Source: Pelecanus crispus
Lineage: Eukaryota; Chordata; Aves; Pelecaniformes; Pelecanidae
Length of the DNA: 64,000 nt
Direction: 5' to 3'
NCBI RefSeq assembly: GCF_030463565.1
Contig: NC_134645.1
Coordinates: forward strand, 813,501-877,500
The notes under the pieces were generated by a model, which was given only the letters and a program-made list of their open reading frames with translations, was not told where the DNA came from and searched no databases. Position numbers and translations under genes: made by a program. This document shows, piece after piece, positions 11,961 to 24,182 of the stretch; position 1 is the stretch's first letter, and every line of letters begins with the position of its first letter.

Positions 11961-12420
11961 AACCGGGCGCCGTTTTGCAAAGCGATGTTTTACAATTATT
12001 CGGACACCAATTCAGCCGGACGCTAAAAAGCAGTAATTGCATAGTTTTTTCTTACTCCGTTTTCCCTGGCGTACTTTGTGCAGCTGGAGTTGACTTACGC
12101 GATAAATGGCCGAGGTTCAAAAATATGACTCCTCTGAACTTTTTAACCTTACACGAAAGGGAGGAATTCTAAGAGCAATGGATAAAATTCAATTAACTGA
12201 GATGACAGAAAATAATCTACTAAGCAAATACATCAGGCAATTGGAAGCTTTCATACCTTTCAAAAAGGAAATAACCTATTTCTTTCCTTGTTATCTAATG
12301 ACACAGGAGTTTATTTCTCTGGAAGCAGTTACAAATCTACCTAATGGGGCCTAAATGCTGTTGCCAGGCAATTAGGGGTTTATTGTGTGGCTAATTCTTT
12401 CATTTCCGCCGCTGGTGATT
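11961..12420. other. Candidate regulatory noncoding segment
   Basis: This AT-rich unique block lies between CpG-rich regions. A short open frame at 12106-12354 (82 codons, +) is present, but its peptide has no recognisable family, so I do not call a gene. The block ends in 'ggctaattctttcatttccg'. Confidence 0.3.
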
Positions 12421-12473
12421 GTCATTACAAAACGCAGGACTCGCGAGCCGTCCCCTTGGCCGAGAGCCCGTGT

Positions 12474-12560
12474 TTACACGTAGGCACATGCGTGTGCACC
12501 GGTGTATACGTCCGCGCCTGTATGCACACATATAGCCGTGCGTGTGCGTGCACGCTTGCA
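12474..12560. other. Purine-pyrimidine alternating stretch (Z-DNA-prone)
   Basis: Repeated GTGTGC, GCGTGTG, TGTATGCACACATATA and CGTGCGTGTGCGTGCACG segments make this patch strongly alternating. Such sequence can adopt left-handed DNA under supercoiling; whether it does here is unknown. Confidence 0.5.
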
Positions 12561-14885
12561 CGGCCGTGGCTTACAGTGAGCGACGTGGCTCGTGCGTCGC
12601 CTTTCAAACTGCCTGTGCCCCTGCCCGTACCGGTTAGCCCCGTCCGTACGGCCGTCTGCGTCCGTCCTGCGCCGGCGTCGCGGGAATGTCGGGTTCCCCG
12701 AGCGCCGCTGCCTCCGTCACAGCAGGGGGATGTAGAGGAGGGAGGGCGCAGCTTCCGTGCTTGGTGCACGGCTGCTGCGGCACATTTTCGGGAGGAAGGG
12801 GCTCCATTTCTTTCCCCAGTTGACTTCTGAGTTTGTCACCGCGGCCAACGGTGCAGACAACTGCAGAGGCCTGGCACACGCGCTCGATTTGATCCCGTCC
12901 TCGCTCGTTGTCCATCTTGCAAACTGCCCACCTTGGGCCCCACAGCTCAGCTCCGTCCCCAGAGGCTGGTGGGGACGGCGGGCAGCTTGGCCGGCGCGGT
13001 GGGACAGCGCGCGTCGTCCTCACCCGTCCCTGCCTCCTGCGGAGCCGTGCGGGCTGCTCGCTCCGGAGCCCGTGCTGCTCCCCTCGGGGGAGAAGGAGCG
13101 GCCAGGCGCCGCAGAAGCTTTCCAGGGGAAGCTGCTGACTTTACAGCCAGAAATTATTTGAATTTGTCTCACTGAAATACTTGATTTTGCTGAAAAATAA
13201 GTGTTGGCCAAACCAGACATTGTCAGGGAGCAAACTTGCGCGGGGCTCTGCACGCACACGGCTCCTGCGGACGGGCATCGCCAGCTCCCGAGCAGCGGGG
13301 GCCGGGGCCGGGGGGGCTCTGCAGCCCCCAGCCCCCTGCAAATCGGGGAGAACCCCCGCCTGGCAGCGGGAGGTGCAGCGTGCCTGGCAGCACCGAGCCT
13401 CCGCGAGTGCTGGGGCGTGGTGGACCTGGCCGGGACGCCGCGGTGGGGAGCGGACGATGCTGGCGGTGGTGCCTTCCCCGGCCCCTTGTTTTCGGGTGCC
13501 ACCGCCCCCCCCAAGGCCGCGTCCGGCGGCGTGGGCTGCTCCCCGCAGCCCCCCGTGGATCTGCCGGCTGGGGGCACACGGAGGCAGCGGGAGAGCGGCC
13601 GCCACGCACACGCTCCCACCGCTGCCGTGGGTGCTCCGCGTCCCCCCGCTCGCCGGGGCGTCCCTCCTCCGAGCGTCCCCACTGCACGGCCCAGCGCTGG
13701 ACCGCGCGATGCTGGGCTCTTGTCTCTTTTTTAACGACACCACCGCTCAGTTCCTCCGTAAGTTGCTCTGGCAATAATTAGGCGTTGCTAATTAACACTA
13801 CCAAGAGGGTACAAGCGTTGGCTGAAACACGGTATTTGGCCTTTGAAGGGAGCGCTGCTGGCCGTTCCCTGCCGATACGCGTCTAGCCCAAAGCCCTAAA
13901 GGCAGAGCTCTAGGAAGATGAGCTTTTGTGCCTGGCAGCAATGAGACCACAGATTGGTGAGGGAGCAAATGCAATTAGCACAACGCCCCGGAGTGAGCAG
14001 GGCGGGTACGGGGTGCGGGACCCTGTGCCCGCTGCAGCCCAGCAGCGCGGGAAGCGCCAGCTCTGCAGAGCTGAGCTCAGGCCCCGTCCCAGCGTTCGCT
14101 GGCCCAGCCCGTGCCCGGCGTGAAGCCCCTCACCGAGGCAGCAGGCCGGCCCCCCAGCTGGGAAGAGGGACGCTCCTGCACGGTTCTGGCCCCACCGTGC
14201 CTTCCAGGCGGGAAGGAGGAGGTGGATGCGTGGCTGGGGGTCTGTAGCTCAGGTGTAGTTCAGTCCCGGGTGAGCACCTGCAGGTACAGATGGCAAAGTT
14301 CCTTAAGCCAGCCCGGCTGGCGGGGCTGGGCTCGTCTGAGCCCCTTTCCTGGGGGTAACGTGGCTGTTGTGACCCCGTCCAGGGCTCCTGGGGACCGTGG
14401 AGCTGCAGGACCGCACTGCTGTGTTTTGTACGAGGTAGGGGAACAAGGCAGCCGGGGTTTGCCGGGGGGCTCCAGCAGGCTTCGGGGGGGTGCGAGCACT
14501 GGAAGGTGCTGCTGGTGCCGGGACGCTGCATCAGCAAAGGGCAGGAGGGCTTGCAGCGGTGCTGGGGGCCCGGGTGAGCGTAGCAACTCAGAGGTGAGGA
14601 GCGGCGAGCCCTGCTCCTTAATCCGGCGCGTGCATACGTGGCTGAGCCAGCTCCGGAGGCAGGGCGCGTGTCCCTCGGCGCTGGAGGCAGCAGGAGCCCT
14701 GGGCTGGAGGCTGGTCGGAGCCTCTGCTCCAGCTGCTGCCCCTGGGTGCTGGCGGGGTCCCTCCCGCGCCCGGCCCCGGTGCAGAGCGCTCCGCGGCTGG
14801 CCTTCAGAGGCGGGTTGGCCGCTGCCGCTAGAGACGCGCAACGGCACAAGTAGACACGAATTTTGCAAAATAAGCTGGAGGAGGG
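12561..14885. other. CpG-rich unique sequence
   Basis: The DNA is very GC-rich at 12600-13740 and 14000-14850, with an AT-rich notch at 13140-13230 and another at 13750-13860. Stops are rare, so several frames on both strands are open for 180-300 codons at once. This argues against any one being real. The longest (14111-15010, +) runs into a solo LTR. Confidence 0.45.
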
Positions 14886-15454
14886 TGTCGGGGTTCAGCC
14901 CCAGCCAGCAGCTCAGCACCACGCAGCCATCGCTCACTGCCCCCCGCCCCAGTGGGATGGGGGAGAGAATCGGAGGAGTGAGAGTGAGAAACACTCCTGG
15001 GCTGAGATAAGAACAGTTTAATAGTTGAAATAAAGTAAAATAGTCATGATAATAGTAACAATATAATAATAATAGCAATAACAATATCCAAAGCAAGTGA
15101 TGCCCAATGCAGTTGCTCCCCACCCGCCGACCGATGCCCAGCCAGTTCCCAGCAGCGATCGCTGCTCCCCGGCCAACCCCCCCAGTTTCCATACTGCCCA
15201 TGACGCCGTATGGTATGGAATGGCCCTTGGGGCAGTTGGGATCAACTCTCCTGGCTGTGCCCCCTCCCAGCTTCTTGTGCCCCTGGCAGAGCCTGGGAAG
15301 CTGAAAAGTCCTTGCCTGGCATAAGCAGCGCTGAGCAACAACTAAACCATCAGCGTGTTATCAGCGTTATCCTCATCCTAAATCCAAAACACAGCACTGT
15401 GCCTGCTACTAGGGAGAAAATTAACTCTATTCCAGCCGAAACCAGGACAGAGGG
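14881..15454. repeat. Target-site duplication GAGGG around the 14.9-kb LTR
   Basis: Identical 5-base copies sit immediately outside both LTR ends. Five bases is the usual length for ERVL-type integration. Confidence 0.9.
14886..15449 (-). mobile_element. Solo LTR of a bird ERVL-type endogenous retrovirus, minus orientation
   Basis: The element is 564 bases, starting TGTCGGGG and ending CCAGGACA on the + strand. It reads in sense on the minus strand, as judged by the TATA-like site and the orientation of the copy at 20.1 kb. It is flanked on both sides by the 5-base duplication GAGGG (14881-14885 and 15450-15454), so both ends are intact. There is no internal region, so a full provirus has been reduced to a single LTR by recombination, or only the LTR was captured. 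It has no coding capacity. Confidence 0.93.
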
Positions 15455-17397
15455 AAAAAAAAAAAGCCCTCGGGCTGCAGCCAGCCAGGCCTTCTTTGCA
15501 GATGCCCAGGCTGTTCTCGCAGGTGGCAGCGGAGCCCTGATGTCCCCTCGGGTTCCTCGCAGCTGCCCGAGCGATGGTGGTGCTGACCTTGGCCGTGCCT
15601 GGGCTGGATGTGTCCCCGTGGCCGGCCGTGCCGCCCCGGGAGCCGGCGGCTTGGCTCAGCACGGCGGGAGCAGCAGCCGCAGCCCCCGGGCGCCGACGAG
15701 GAGAGCGTGATGCTGCGATAAGGGGCTTGCCTTATCGCCTTGGAGTGAGCTGTATTGTGGCGGAGAAAGCCCGTCAGCCGCACGGAGGACTGAAATAACA
15801 ACCGTTATCTCGTCATCTATTGACTGCCTTCTGTGGCTTACCGTTCTAAAAGGTGAGAGCGCTGTTTGAGGAATTAATGTAGCTACACGGAGGTATTTAA
15901 GGCCGGGGTTGCTATTACCAGTTGGGAAGGGCTGCGTTAATGAGACGACACCGCAGCAGCACGGGGAGGGGGAAAGCGATGCTCGGGAGCCCGGGAGCAC
16001 GTGCGAGGGGAATGAGCTGTTTCGGAGAGGCTGCGGGGACTCTGCTTCGCTTGCCTGCTGGTGCCGCTAATGACAGCGAAGTGCTTCCTCTCCTGGCGGC
16101 AGCCAGGATTTGGGAGCCGGGGCTTCTGGCATTTAAAAAAAAATAATAGTAACTCTGAAACACTGAGGCTGTTTTCTTATTTGCTGCCTGGCTTGCTGTT
16201 GAGGACTTTAGCATCCTTGCACGTGCTGGCAATGTTCTTTTTAAAAAAAAAGAAAGAAAAGCTGAGTTTCTCAGGAAGCGCTGCTCCAGCAGCTGGGGAT
16301 TTTGGGAAAGCCAACAAAATCCCAACCAACCTCATGCCCCAGAGGGTGGGGTGAATTGAAGGGGTGCTTGCGTGAGCCCCCCTCGGGAAGGCGGCTCTGG
16401 GAAGGAGGGCAGGGCAGGGCAGAGGCAACCCAGGTTTTGAAAGCCACGTGGGATCCGTCCGTGGCTCAGGGATGCCACGTGTGAATTCACAGGCTTACCC
16501 TGCCCTCCTTCTTCCCCACTTCTGCACGTATATTTTTATCTCGCAATTACAGGCTGCCGTATGTGTAGGGGCATTTAAAACACATGGAGCTGACCCTGCC
16601 AACCTTTTCCAGGGCAGGGAGGGTTTGCCAAGTTCAGGGCCCGTGTTATTGACAATGATGATTGAAAATAATCGTCCAAGTCAGTAGTAGGGTCAGGCCT
16701 TCTGTGTAAATCTTTATTTAGGCGCCAGAGACGTCTCCTTTGCAATGCCGTGGGCTGCAATAACTCCTTTATAAAGGAGATGCATAGGGACTGGTAAATT
16801 GCTGGATTGTGAGGCTGTCACCTATACATACTCAGCCTGCTGAGTCTGAACCTTCCCGAAACTTTCATTAAAGAATGAATATAAATGTTCAACGCATTTG
16901 TAACCCACCGAACCGGGCTGTTTAAAGTACAGCTTTGCCCTGCGCAAAGCCGCCGGGCACCCCGGCCCCAGCCAGCACCGCAGGGCCCGTGAGCACCCTG
17001 CCCTTGACCCAAGGTGGATGGGTGGCCAAGAACAGCAACGACAAGAGTTCCAAATCAGCTGGGCTTTAAAGTATTTTTCATTAAATAGATGTGAACAAAT
17101 CCAAAAGTGTTATGGGAGCTCCAGGCAGCAGCTTTAAAGCCGTCACACCGGTCTAAAGCTCTGGGTTCTGAATTTGAATCTAGAGCAATTTTTTTTTTCC
17201 CCAGGTGAGCAGGACCATAAGCCTGGAACCCCAGGGCGATGCTTTCGGAGCCGCTTTGCAGCGCAGGTCCCCTTTGGTCGTCTCCTGCAAGCAGCGGGGA
17301 CGGGGAGGCCCTTCGCAGGGAGGCGGAGGCGTTGCAGCGGCGGGAGCGGAGCCCCTCCAGCCGCCCCGGGCGAGCGCAGCTGAGGACTGCAGCGGGT
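15455..17397. other. Unique flank between LTR and CR1
   Basis: CpG-rich at 15530-15720 and 15940-16110, then more balanced. It contains short A runs near 16133 and 16243. A GC-rich stretch at 17220-17390 leads directly into the CR1 copy. No gene was recognised. Confidence 0.5.
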
Positions 17398-17920
17398 CCA
17401 GCTCTTCTGGAGAAGAGGAGGCTGAGGGGGGACCTTATCACCCTCTGCAGCTCCTGGCAGGAGGGGGCAGGGAGGGGGTGTTGGTCTCTTCTCCCAAGGA
17501 ACCAGCGATAGGATGAGAGGAAGTGGCCTCAAGCTGCGCCAGGGGAGGTTTAGGTTGGATATTGGGAGAAATTTCTTCACGGAGAGAGTGGGCAAGCACT
17601 GGAACAGGCTGCCCAGAGAGGTGGGGGAGTCCCCAGCCCTGGAGGGGTTCAAAAAACGGGCAGAGGTGGCACTTGGGGCCATGGTTCAGTGGGCATGGGG
17701 GTGTTGGGTTGATGGTTGGACTGATGATCTTAGAGATCCTTTCCAACCTTAATGATTCCCAGTTTTTACTTTCATTAAAAAATAATCCAGCCACCAAGCC
17801 AGGACACATGAAATTAATTATTCCTCTCCCCTTGATTGGTTTAGTGTTGACTTGGCAGTGTAGGTTAATGGTTGGACTGGATGATCTTAGAGGTCTTTTC
17901 CAAGCTCAGCGACTCTACAG
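17398..17920 (+). mobile_element. CR1 LINE 3' end, composite two-tail form
   Basis: Starts at 'agctcttctggagaagagg' and carries the CR1 3' coding remnant and UTR (ggataggatgagagg-type, aggtttaggttggatattgg, caggctgcccagagaggtgg). The first tail ends near 17759. A spacer of about 70 bases (17760-17830) with 'actttcattaaaaaataat' and 'aggacacatgaaattaatta' leads to a second tail from 17832 (ttgattggtttagtg, ggttggactggatgatctta). The same arrangement is present at 42.9 kb. The copy is 5'-truncated, and the open frames across it are remnants. Confidence 0.93.
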
Positions 17921-20079
17921 ATCTAGGTCCGGGGGTGTCCCCTCGTCCCCAGCACACGGCACGTGCTCCCGGCATCCAGCGCGGCTGGACGGCACGGGCG
18001 ATGCCGTCCCAGGCTGGGCTCTGCCGGAGCTGTAGCGTGGCCGTGGCGGCGGCTCCGCGGGCGTCGTGCATTTCGCCCACCACGGAGAAAGAATTGTGGG
18101 CTCCTCACCCAAGCCCTGACCCCAGGGCCACCTGGGGTCTGTGCTCCGCAGAAGAAAGCGGTGTTAGGGTGAAATCTGCGCCCCCAAAGAGGCCGTGTCG
18201 GTTCGACGCACGCTATGTTGCGCAGCTTCCAGAGAGCGTGTGGCAATCCAGTTGCAAACGTTTAACCCGCCCAGGTAAATGAAGAGTGTGCTTAATTTCT
18301 TATCGTACTTTCCACTTCTTATTTTGTACTGGGGAACTTTCTTTTGTGGGAATTTTTGTTCTGTGTTCTTTTGTTGTGTCAGTCTGCTGATAAAAGCGTG
18401 TCGTGGATTGCATTGTGCTGTTAATTTTCCTTTTGGTATGCTTGCTACAATGACTTATTTTGTGTCTGATATATTAGTTATCCAATTTTTGTAAGCTGAT
18501 TTTAAATATGTTACTATGCAAACTCTTTTTACAGCCCGCGCGGCTTTTGATTATGAATGAGTGCAGAGATACACGCAGGAGTATTATTTATATAAAATAT
18601 ATAAGCAGGAAGAATCTTCATAAATCACAAAACGCTATTATCCTCGGGGTTCATGACAGCCATATCTTTTTTTTTTTTTTTTTAAACGGATAAACCAGAA
18701 TACATTAAACACCCCAGGCATTCAAAAGCAGCGTTTCAAAAACTGTACATTTGCTCTATTTATTCCATTTGTTTAGTAGGTAACATTTAATATCTGAAGT
18801 CTGTTTTACACAAATAAATCTTAAAATGAAGATTTAAGTAAGGATTTATTGAGGGAGGCTACTGTATCTGCCTGTAGTAATATTGTGGTTTACGACCTAA
18901 GGAATACGGTAATAAAAAAAAGAAAGCCAGCTTCAGCTGGGTAGGATTTAATCCTGGAGGGAGAGCTTTCAGAAAGCTATTTTACACACGGCCGCGCCGG
19001 TGGTCGCGTGCCCGTTTGGGAGTACCCGCCTGTGTACGGGCGCGCACGGGGCCCCCCTTGCCGAGAGGCTCTGCCGAGGCCGTGCCTGGCCCGGAATGCC
19101 GCGGGAGGCCCGGAATGCCGCGGGAGCGTCGCTGTCCTGCCGTGGCACCTCACTAGCTCCGTTACAGAAACCCCTTGCTTGGGTTGCACTAATCAATAGC
19201 TGTGCCTAACGGTTTGCTATACCGTTTAATTAAACAAATTTACCTTTCGAAGGAAAATCCATTGCAAGCAATTTAGATTCTGGTGTCTTGCAACCTTTTT
19301 TGAGGTTACTAGTGCTTTTAACCACTGTCTAAAGTGCATACGGTGTTAATTAGCATATTTAGGATTAAGTAGATTTACCATGCAGTAATCATTCTCTAAT
19401 TCAGTAAGAACTATCTCTGGTGAATAGTGGACATTAATGACAGTTGCAAGAGCTTAGATATTACATAATCACTAATTACATTCTGCACAATTAGCGGAGA
19501 CTCCTCAATGTGAATCGCTAATGGCTGATTCGTGTCAGCAGCCTGTTCTGGCTGTAAAGAAATATAAACAGTCTGCATAATTTTCCGCTGGTATTAGCAT
19601 AGGGAAGGAGGTTATTAATGAAGTCGGGAGGCCGGGAGGAGCGCTGACGGATGGGGTGAGCCCAGGGACGGCGTCACCCTGCCGTGATACACACCTGCGC
19701 TTCACGACGCGCGGCGCCGGCCATGCCGCCGCTCGCTCCCGCTCTCTCGGCTCCCTTCGGGTGCTGGGAGGATAAAGCCGGCACCTGACGGGCCGCTGCG
19801 GGCGCCGGGGGCCGTCTGAGCAGGCACTGGGCTGAGGGGTGCAGAGCCGGCCCCTGCACCCAAACCCTCCGGCGCTGGAGGTCTTGGGCTCGGCGTATCG
19901 CTGAACGGTTGGGAGCGACGCGCAGCCTGCTGTGGCAAAAACGGAGAAAGACCAAGTGGCACGAAAGCGCTGGCTGGCTTCTTCTGGGTTTGTTTTTTTT
20001 TCCCCCACTACTCAGTCTATGGAAAATAAAAATGCAATAGTTGCCTGCACTGCTGTATTTAGCACTTCCTTACTTTTAA
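17921..20079. other. Unique flank with AT-rich candidate regulatory blocks
   Basis: A CpG-rich patch (17930-18230) is followed by AT-rich unique DNA at 18280-18900, then a short CpG-rich patch (18985-19140). More AT-rich unique DNA with many homeodomain cores follows at 19200-19620 (gttaattagcatatttagg, atcactaattacattctgc, acaattagcgg), then a CpG-rich patch at 19630-19930. A run of 18 T bases lies at about 18666-18683. No gene was recognised. Confidence 0.5.
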
Positions 20080-20651
20080 CCATTTGTCCTGGTTTCAGCT
20101 GGGACAGAGTTAATTTTCTTCCCAGTAGCAGGCACAGTGCTGTGGTTTGGATTTAGGATGAGGATAACGCTGATAACACGCTGATGGTTTAGTTGTTGCT
20201 CAGCACTGCTTATGCCAGGCAAGGACTTTCCAGCTTCCCCTGCTCTGCCAGGGGCACAAGGAGCTGGGAGGGGGCACAGCCAGGAGAGTTGATCCCAACT
20301 GCCCCAAGGGCCGTTCCATACCATACGGCGTCATGGGCAGTATAGAAACTGGGGGGGTTGGCCGGGGAGCAGCGATCGCTGCTGGGAACTGGCTGGGCAT
20401 CGATCGGCGGGTGGGGAGCAATTGCACTGTGCATCACTTGCTTTGGATATTATTATTGCTATTATTATTATATTGTTACTATTATCATGACTATTTTACT
20501 TTATTTCAATTATTAACCTGTTCTTTCTCAACCCAGGAGTGTTTCTCACTCTCACTCCTCCGATTCTCTCCCCCATCCCATCGGGGCAGGGGCAGTGAGC
20601 AATGGCTGCGTGGTGCTGAGCTGCTGCCTGGGGCTGAACCACGGCACCATT
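20080..20651. repeat. Target-site duplication CCATT around the 20.1-kb LTR
   Basis: CCATT is present directly outside each end. It differs from GAGGG at the 14.9-kb copy, so the two LTRs came from separate integrations. Confidence 0.9.
20085..20646 (+). mobile_element. Solo LTR of the same bird ERVL-type family, plus orientation
   Basis: The element is 562 bases, from TGTCCTGG to ACGGCA, flanked by the 5-base duplication CCATT (20080-20084 and 20647-20651). A TATA-like site (tatagaaa) is at 20341-20348, and a T/A-rich trinucleotide stretch (attattattg...) follows downstream. By eye it is very close in sequence to the reverse complement of 14886-15449, including the shared 'ggcgtcatgggcagtat' and 'gggttggccggggagcagcg' segments, so both belong to one subfamily. 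There is no internal retroviral region. The last base step (CGGCA instead of CGACA) looks like a point change. Confidence 0.93.
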
Positions 20652-23600
20652 TTCTAAAACTATGAAAAAACAAAAAGGCTGAATTTTGCATTTACCCCCA
20701 TCTTGCATGATAAAGCTGGCTACATAGGGAGAGGACCTTTCTTAGTAGTTGAACATGAGAAAGGTTTGGACAAAAGTGAGGTGGCAGGCGGGCTTCACTT
20801 CTTTAAAGAAATAAATCTTTGCTCAATTGATTTTTAGCGATGTTTGGATCAGGTCCACGGTTTCTTACGAGCGGAATTCAGCCTCCCACGTTTGTTGTGT
20901 GATTACAATGAGCAATAGTGGCATTAAGCCAGCGGAATTGCTTTGGACAAATCCCAAACTGGAGGCCAGCATCGGGCCCCTATACCTTTAGGTATTAGGT
21001 ATTTTAAATTAAGATTGCATGTGGTTTTAAAAGGCATTGTCAGAGCAAAAGCAATTTAACAAAAGGCAATGTATCTGGCGACTACTCTTCTGCCTGCCAA
21101 GTGCTCTTCTCCGCGAGTGCATTGTAGGGATGGCAGATTACATCTTCTGAATATTTTTGTCTGTTGCTTGGTTCATTTTCATAATAATAACTTGCATCCT
21201 TCTATATCCTTTCATGTTGAAGGGTTGCAAACTATTATACAAACAGACCCACTCCTGAGATGCAGCCACCTCCGAGGGGAGCGGCGGCGGCTTTCGGCAG
21301 CGAGCAGCAGTTTTGGGGAGCGGGAGGCGGCCGCCCCGGTGGGGATGCAGGGGGGACAGGGAGCGCGGTGGCCCCTGGATGGGGTGCCAAGGGGCTTCTG
21401 GGGAGCCCCTGTCTGCAGCACACCCCGCCTTCGCCCTCCAGCCTATACCTCGGCGTGGAGAAACCCGGAGCCTGTGGGTCCCCGTCCTGCCCAGGCTCGG
21501 GGAGCGACCCCCCAAAGGGGGCTGAGCTACCAGCAAGCTCTGCGCTCACAGCTGGGGCGGCACGTGGGTTTGGGGGGGGAGGAAAAAAAATCCAAAGCAT
21601 AAATAGCTCTCATTTTCCATGTTGTGTATGAACCATTCTGGATCGGTGGAAGCAGCGGTGTCGAACGGGAGCAACGCGCGCCGAAGCATCCTCCGCCGCT
21701 TCCCGTGTCAGCCAGGAACGCGTTGCAGCCCGAGCCCCCGCTCACCCTTGTTTCCAAACAAGACCCAAAAATATTGTTTCTTTGGCAGCACAAAACCGGC
21801 TAGGTGATCGTTCAGATCCACGCACGTCGTCGCTAAGGCGCCTTAGATAAGGAATCATTAACTAGCGGTCGTGTCCCGGCAGCGATGCTTCAAAGCCCTG
21901 AAAACCTTTGCCAGGCTGCTGGGCTGCCTCTGCCCCAGCAAACAAGTTGCTCTGCTCAGTTTCGCAACACCAGGTGGGGTTTTGAAAGGGCTTATAACAT
22001 TTTTAACGTTATTTCCCAACAGCTAGGATGGCAGAGCGTTCGTATTCGAGTCTGAAAATATTGGCCTTTAAGTGCCTTGTCTAGAAACTCCATTTTTTTT
22101 TTTATCTTTCCGGGGCCGGCGGCTGGGCTGACGTGAATTAAGGCCAGCCCAGTGAGCAGCAGCAGCGGAGGACCAGGCTGAGGCCAGCAGGCTTTCTGCT
22201 AAATGTGCTTGGGAAGAGCAATTAAACGGTGCAGACGCAGCGCGGTAAGCGTTGGTTTTAGTTACGGGTTCTTCAAAACCACGCTTTCGGCGTCGCTGAC
22301 ATTTTTTCCAGCGGTTCGACCCGGCTCGCAACAGCCGAGCGCCGCGCGTGCCCTCCCCGCCGCTGGCGTCCGGAGCCTCCCGACTCCTCCAGGACCGGTG
22401 CTGGGGGGCTGCAGATTAAGCGCAGACCCTGGCGTGGGGCGGCATTTCCGTAAGTGCTGTTTGCAAAGGCAGGTGCTATTCCTTACATTATCGCCAGAAC
22501 ATTTAAATCTTAATGACTGGCATTGTTGTCTCAAAGATGGTGTTTTTCCTGCTGAGAAACTGCATTAGATTGGAGAAACAGAGCTCATTTCCATTCACTC
22601 AGCAGTCTCTCTAGAAATGACATGCAGTGCTTGAAACTGTTTATTTCCAAATTCAGGCCTCCTCCGCATCAGTCATCAGCTTCAATTACCAGTTTTCCGG
22701 AGCCGAGCCATCAGGCAGTCTGACACGAGGGTCCAACCTAATTCCCACCTTCTCCAAAGTCAAGAGCATAATGTGCAGATGAAAAGGTGGAAAATAGCCT
22801 GGACTTCATTAGCATGCAGAGCCCGGCTGTTCATTTGCTTGCTGCGAATGGAAGTTCTGACACTCGGCGCCTTCTGCAATATGAGAAAAGTCCTCTTCAG
22901 AGTATATGATGTCCTTACCAGCCAGGAAAGGTCATCAAAAAGGCAGGCGCTGACCTTGCTCCCTGCTCTTCATGACTAGTTTATTGATTCCAGGAACACC
23001 TCATTACATGCCGGATCAACATATTATTGCCATGTTCAGCGGCTGAATTGTTTACAAGTGTCTTTATAACCAGCAAAAGCCTTCCGGATGATGCATGACT
23101 ACACTCATTTGGATGTGACCTGCCAATTATATGTTATCCGATATGGTGCTGTGTGTCTTGATCCCTGACCGGGCCCGCTGCCCTGCATCAGCACGGGCCC
23201 ATTTACTACTTCTTTCTAACCGCTCTTTGGGAAAGTGTCCATTAGCCTGTCAGTCTGTAAATATTTTATTTTTTTTTTTACCTCTGCTGCAGGCAACGCG
23301 AGCGTTATTGCTCTGTCATTTGCTATGCATGAGGTTCATAATCAGTTGGGGGAAGAGGTTTTTTTTTTTTTATGGCGGCGTCTGATAACCCACCCAATTT
23401 GCAGTCAGCATGCATGGCGAGCGGTGTGCCTTGTAACAGAGCCGCGTGCCGGCCCTGCGAGAGAGACCTGTCATATTTTATTCAGGCGCGAGCACTGCGA
23501 GGCCGGTGATTTATTTGCGGGAGGGAAGGCAGGAGCAACGCCCCCCCCCCGCCAGCCTCTCCCTTCCCTGCTTCTAAAGGTCCAATAACTTACCACCCAG

Positions 23601-24121
23601 CAAATGCATTTTCCTCTTCTACATATTTTTCTGTGGTTTGCATTCTCATTCGCTTAATATATTGCGATGCATTATTTATCCTCGGTCTACAGTCGGGTGT
23701 CTTGGTGTAGTTTACACGCGTGTAGACACAAGAATTTAAAAAATAAATCACGGGGCACGACTACTATTTTAATCTCTCATTACAGACACTTCTATGGCTC
23801 AATAAAAAAAGAGTGGTACGGCAACTCGATTAGCAAGTCCGTAAAGAGAGGTTGCTCCAAAAAGTGGCACAGACCTGATTTGCTTTTTACTGCCTCTGCT
23901 GACGGCTGTCAGCAGCCTTTGGTGACGATAGGGACGGGCGTGCAAATGGCACGTGACGCCGGCAGCGCTGCTCGGGGGACTCGCTCCCCGTGCAGGTGCT
24001 TCGCCTTCGGTTTGGCACTGGAGAGGGGTTGCCTGTTCCCTGCACCCCCAGCCCGGTCGCTGGCGGGGTGAAGGCTGGAGGCTGGGGATAATTGCCCCTC
24101 TCCACTGGCGGAGGGGATTTT
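20652..24121. other. Unique flank with several AT-rich candidate regulatory blocks
   Basis: AT-rich unique DNA (20660-21240) is followed by a GC-rich patch (21260-21560), mixed DNA, and a CpG-rich patch (22310-22440). A long AT-rich unique block lies at 22580-23140, with a forkhead-type tgtttac at about 23050 and a POU-like cattagcatgcag at about 22808. A C run lies near 23541-23550. No gene was recognised. Confidence 0.5.
22580..23140. other. Candidate regulatory noncoding segment
   Basis: About 560 bases of unique sequence carry clustered motif-like cores: ATTAGCATGCA, TCATTACATG, TTGTTTACA, CCAATTATATG. It has no simple repeats and no long open frame. This is the segment of the flank I would expect most strongly to be conserved, but that cannot be seen here. 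Confidence 0.35.
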
Positions 24122-24182
24122 TCATAGAATCATGGAATTGTTTAGGTTGGAAAAGACCTTTAAGATCATCCAGTCCAACCAT
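24122..24182 (-). mobile_element. CR1 LINE 3' tail, minus orientation, very short
   Basis: On the + strand it reads 'tcatagaatcatggaattg', 'aggttggaaaagaccttta', 'agatcatccagtccaacca'. This is the reverse complement of a canonical bird CR1 tail. Only about 60 bases remain. Confidence 0.93.

Noticed and set aside
12106..12354. 82-codon frame (starts MAEVQKYDSSELFNL) as a small gene
   Set aside because: No family recognised, AT-rich noncoding context, and no splice or promoter evidence.
14111..15010. 299-codon open frame on the plus strand
   Set aside because: Lies in stop-poor GC-rich DNA, runs into the solo LTR and has a competing open frame on the minus strand; no domain recognised.
14886..20646. 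A single provirus bounded by the two LTRs
   Set aside because: The LTRs are in opposite orientation, each has its own 5-base target duplication, and the DNA between them holds CR1 and unique sequence, not retroviral genes.
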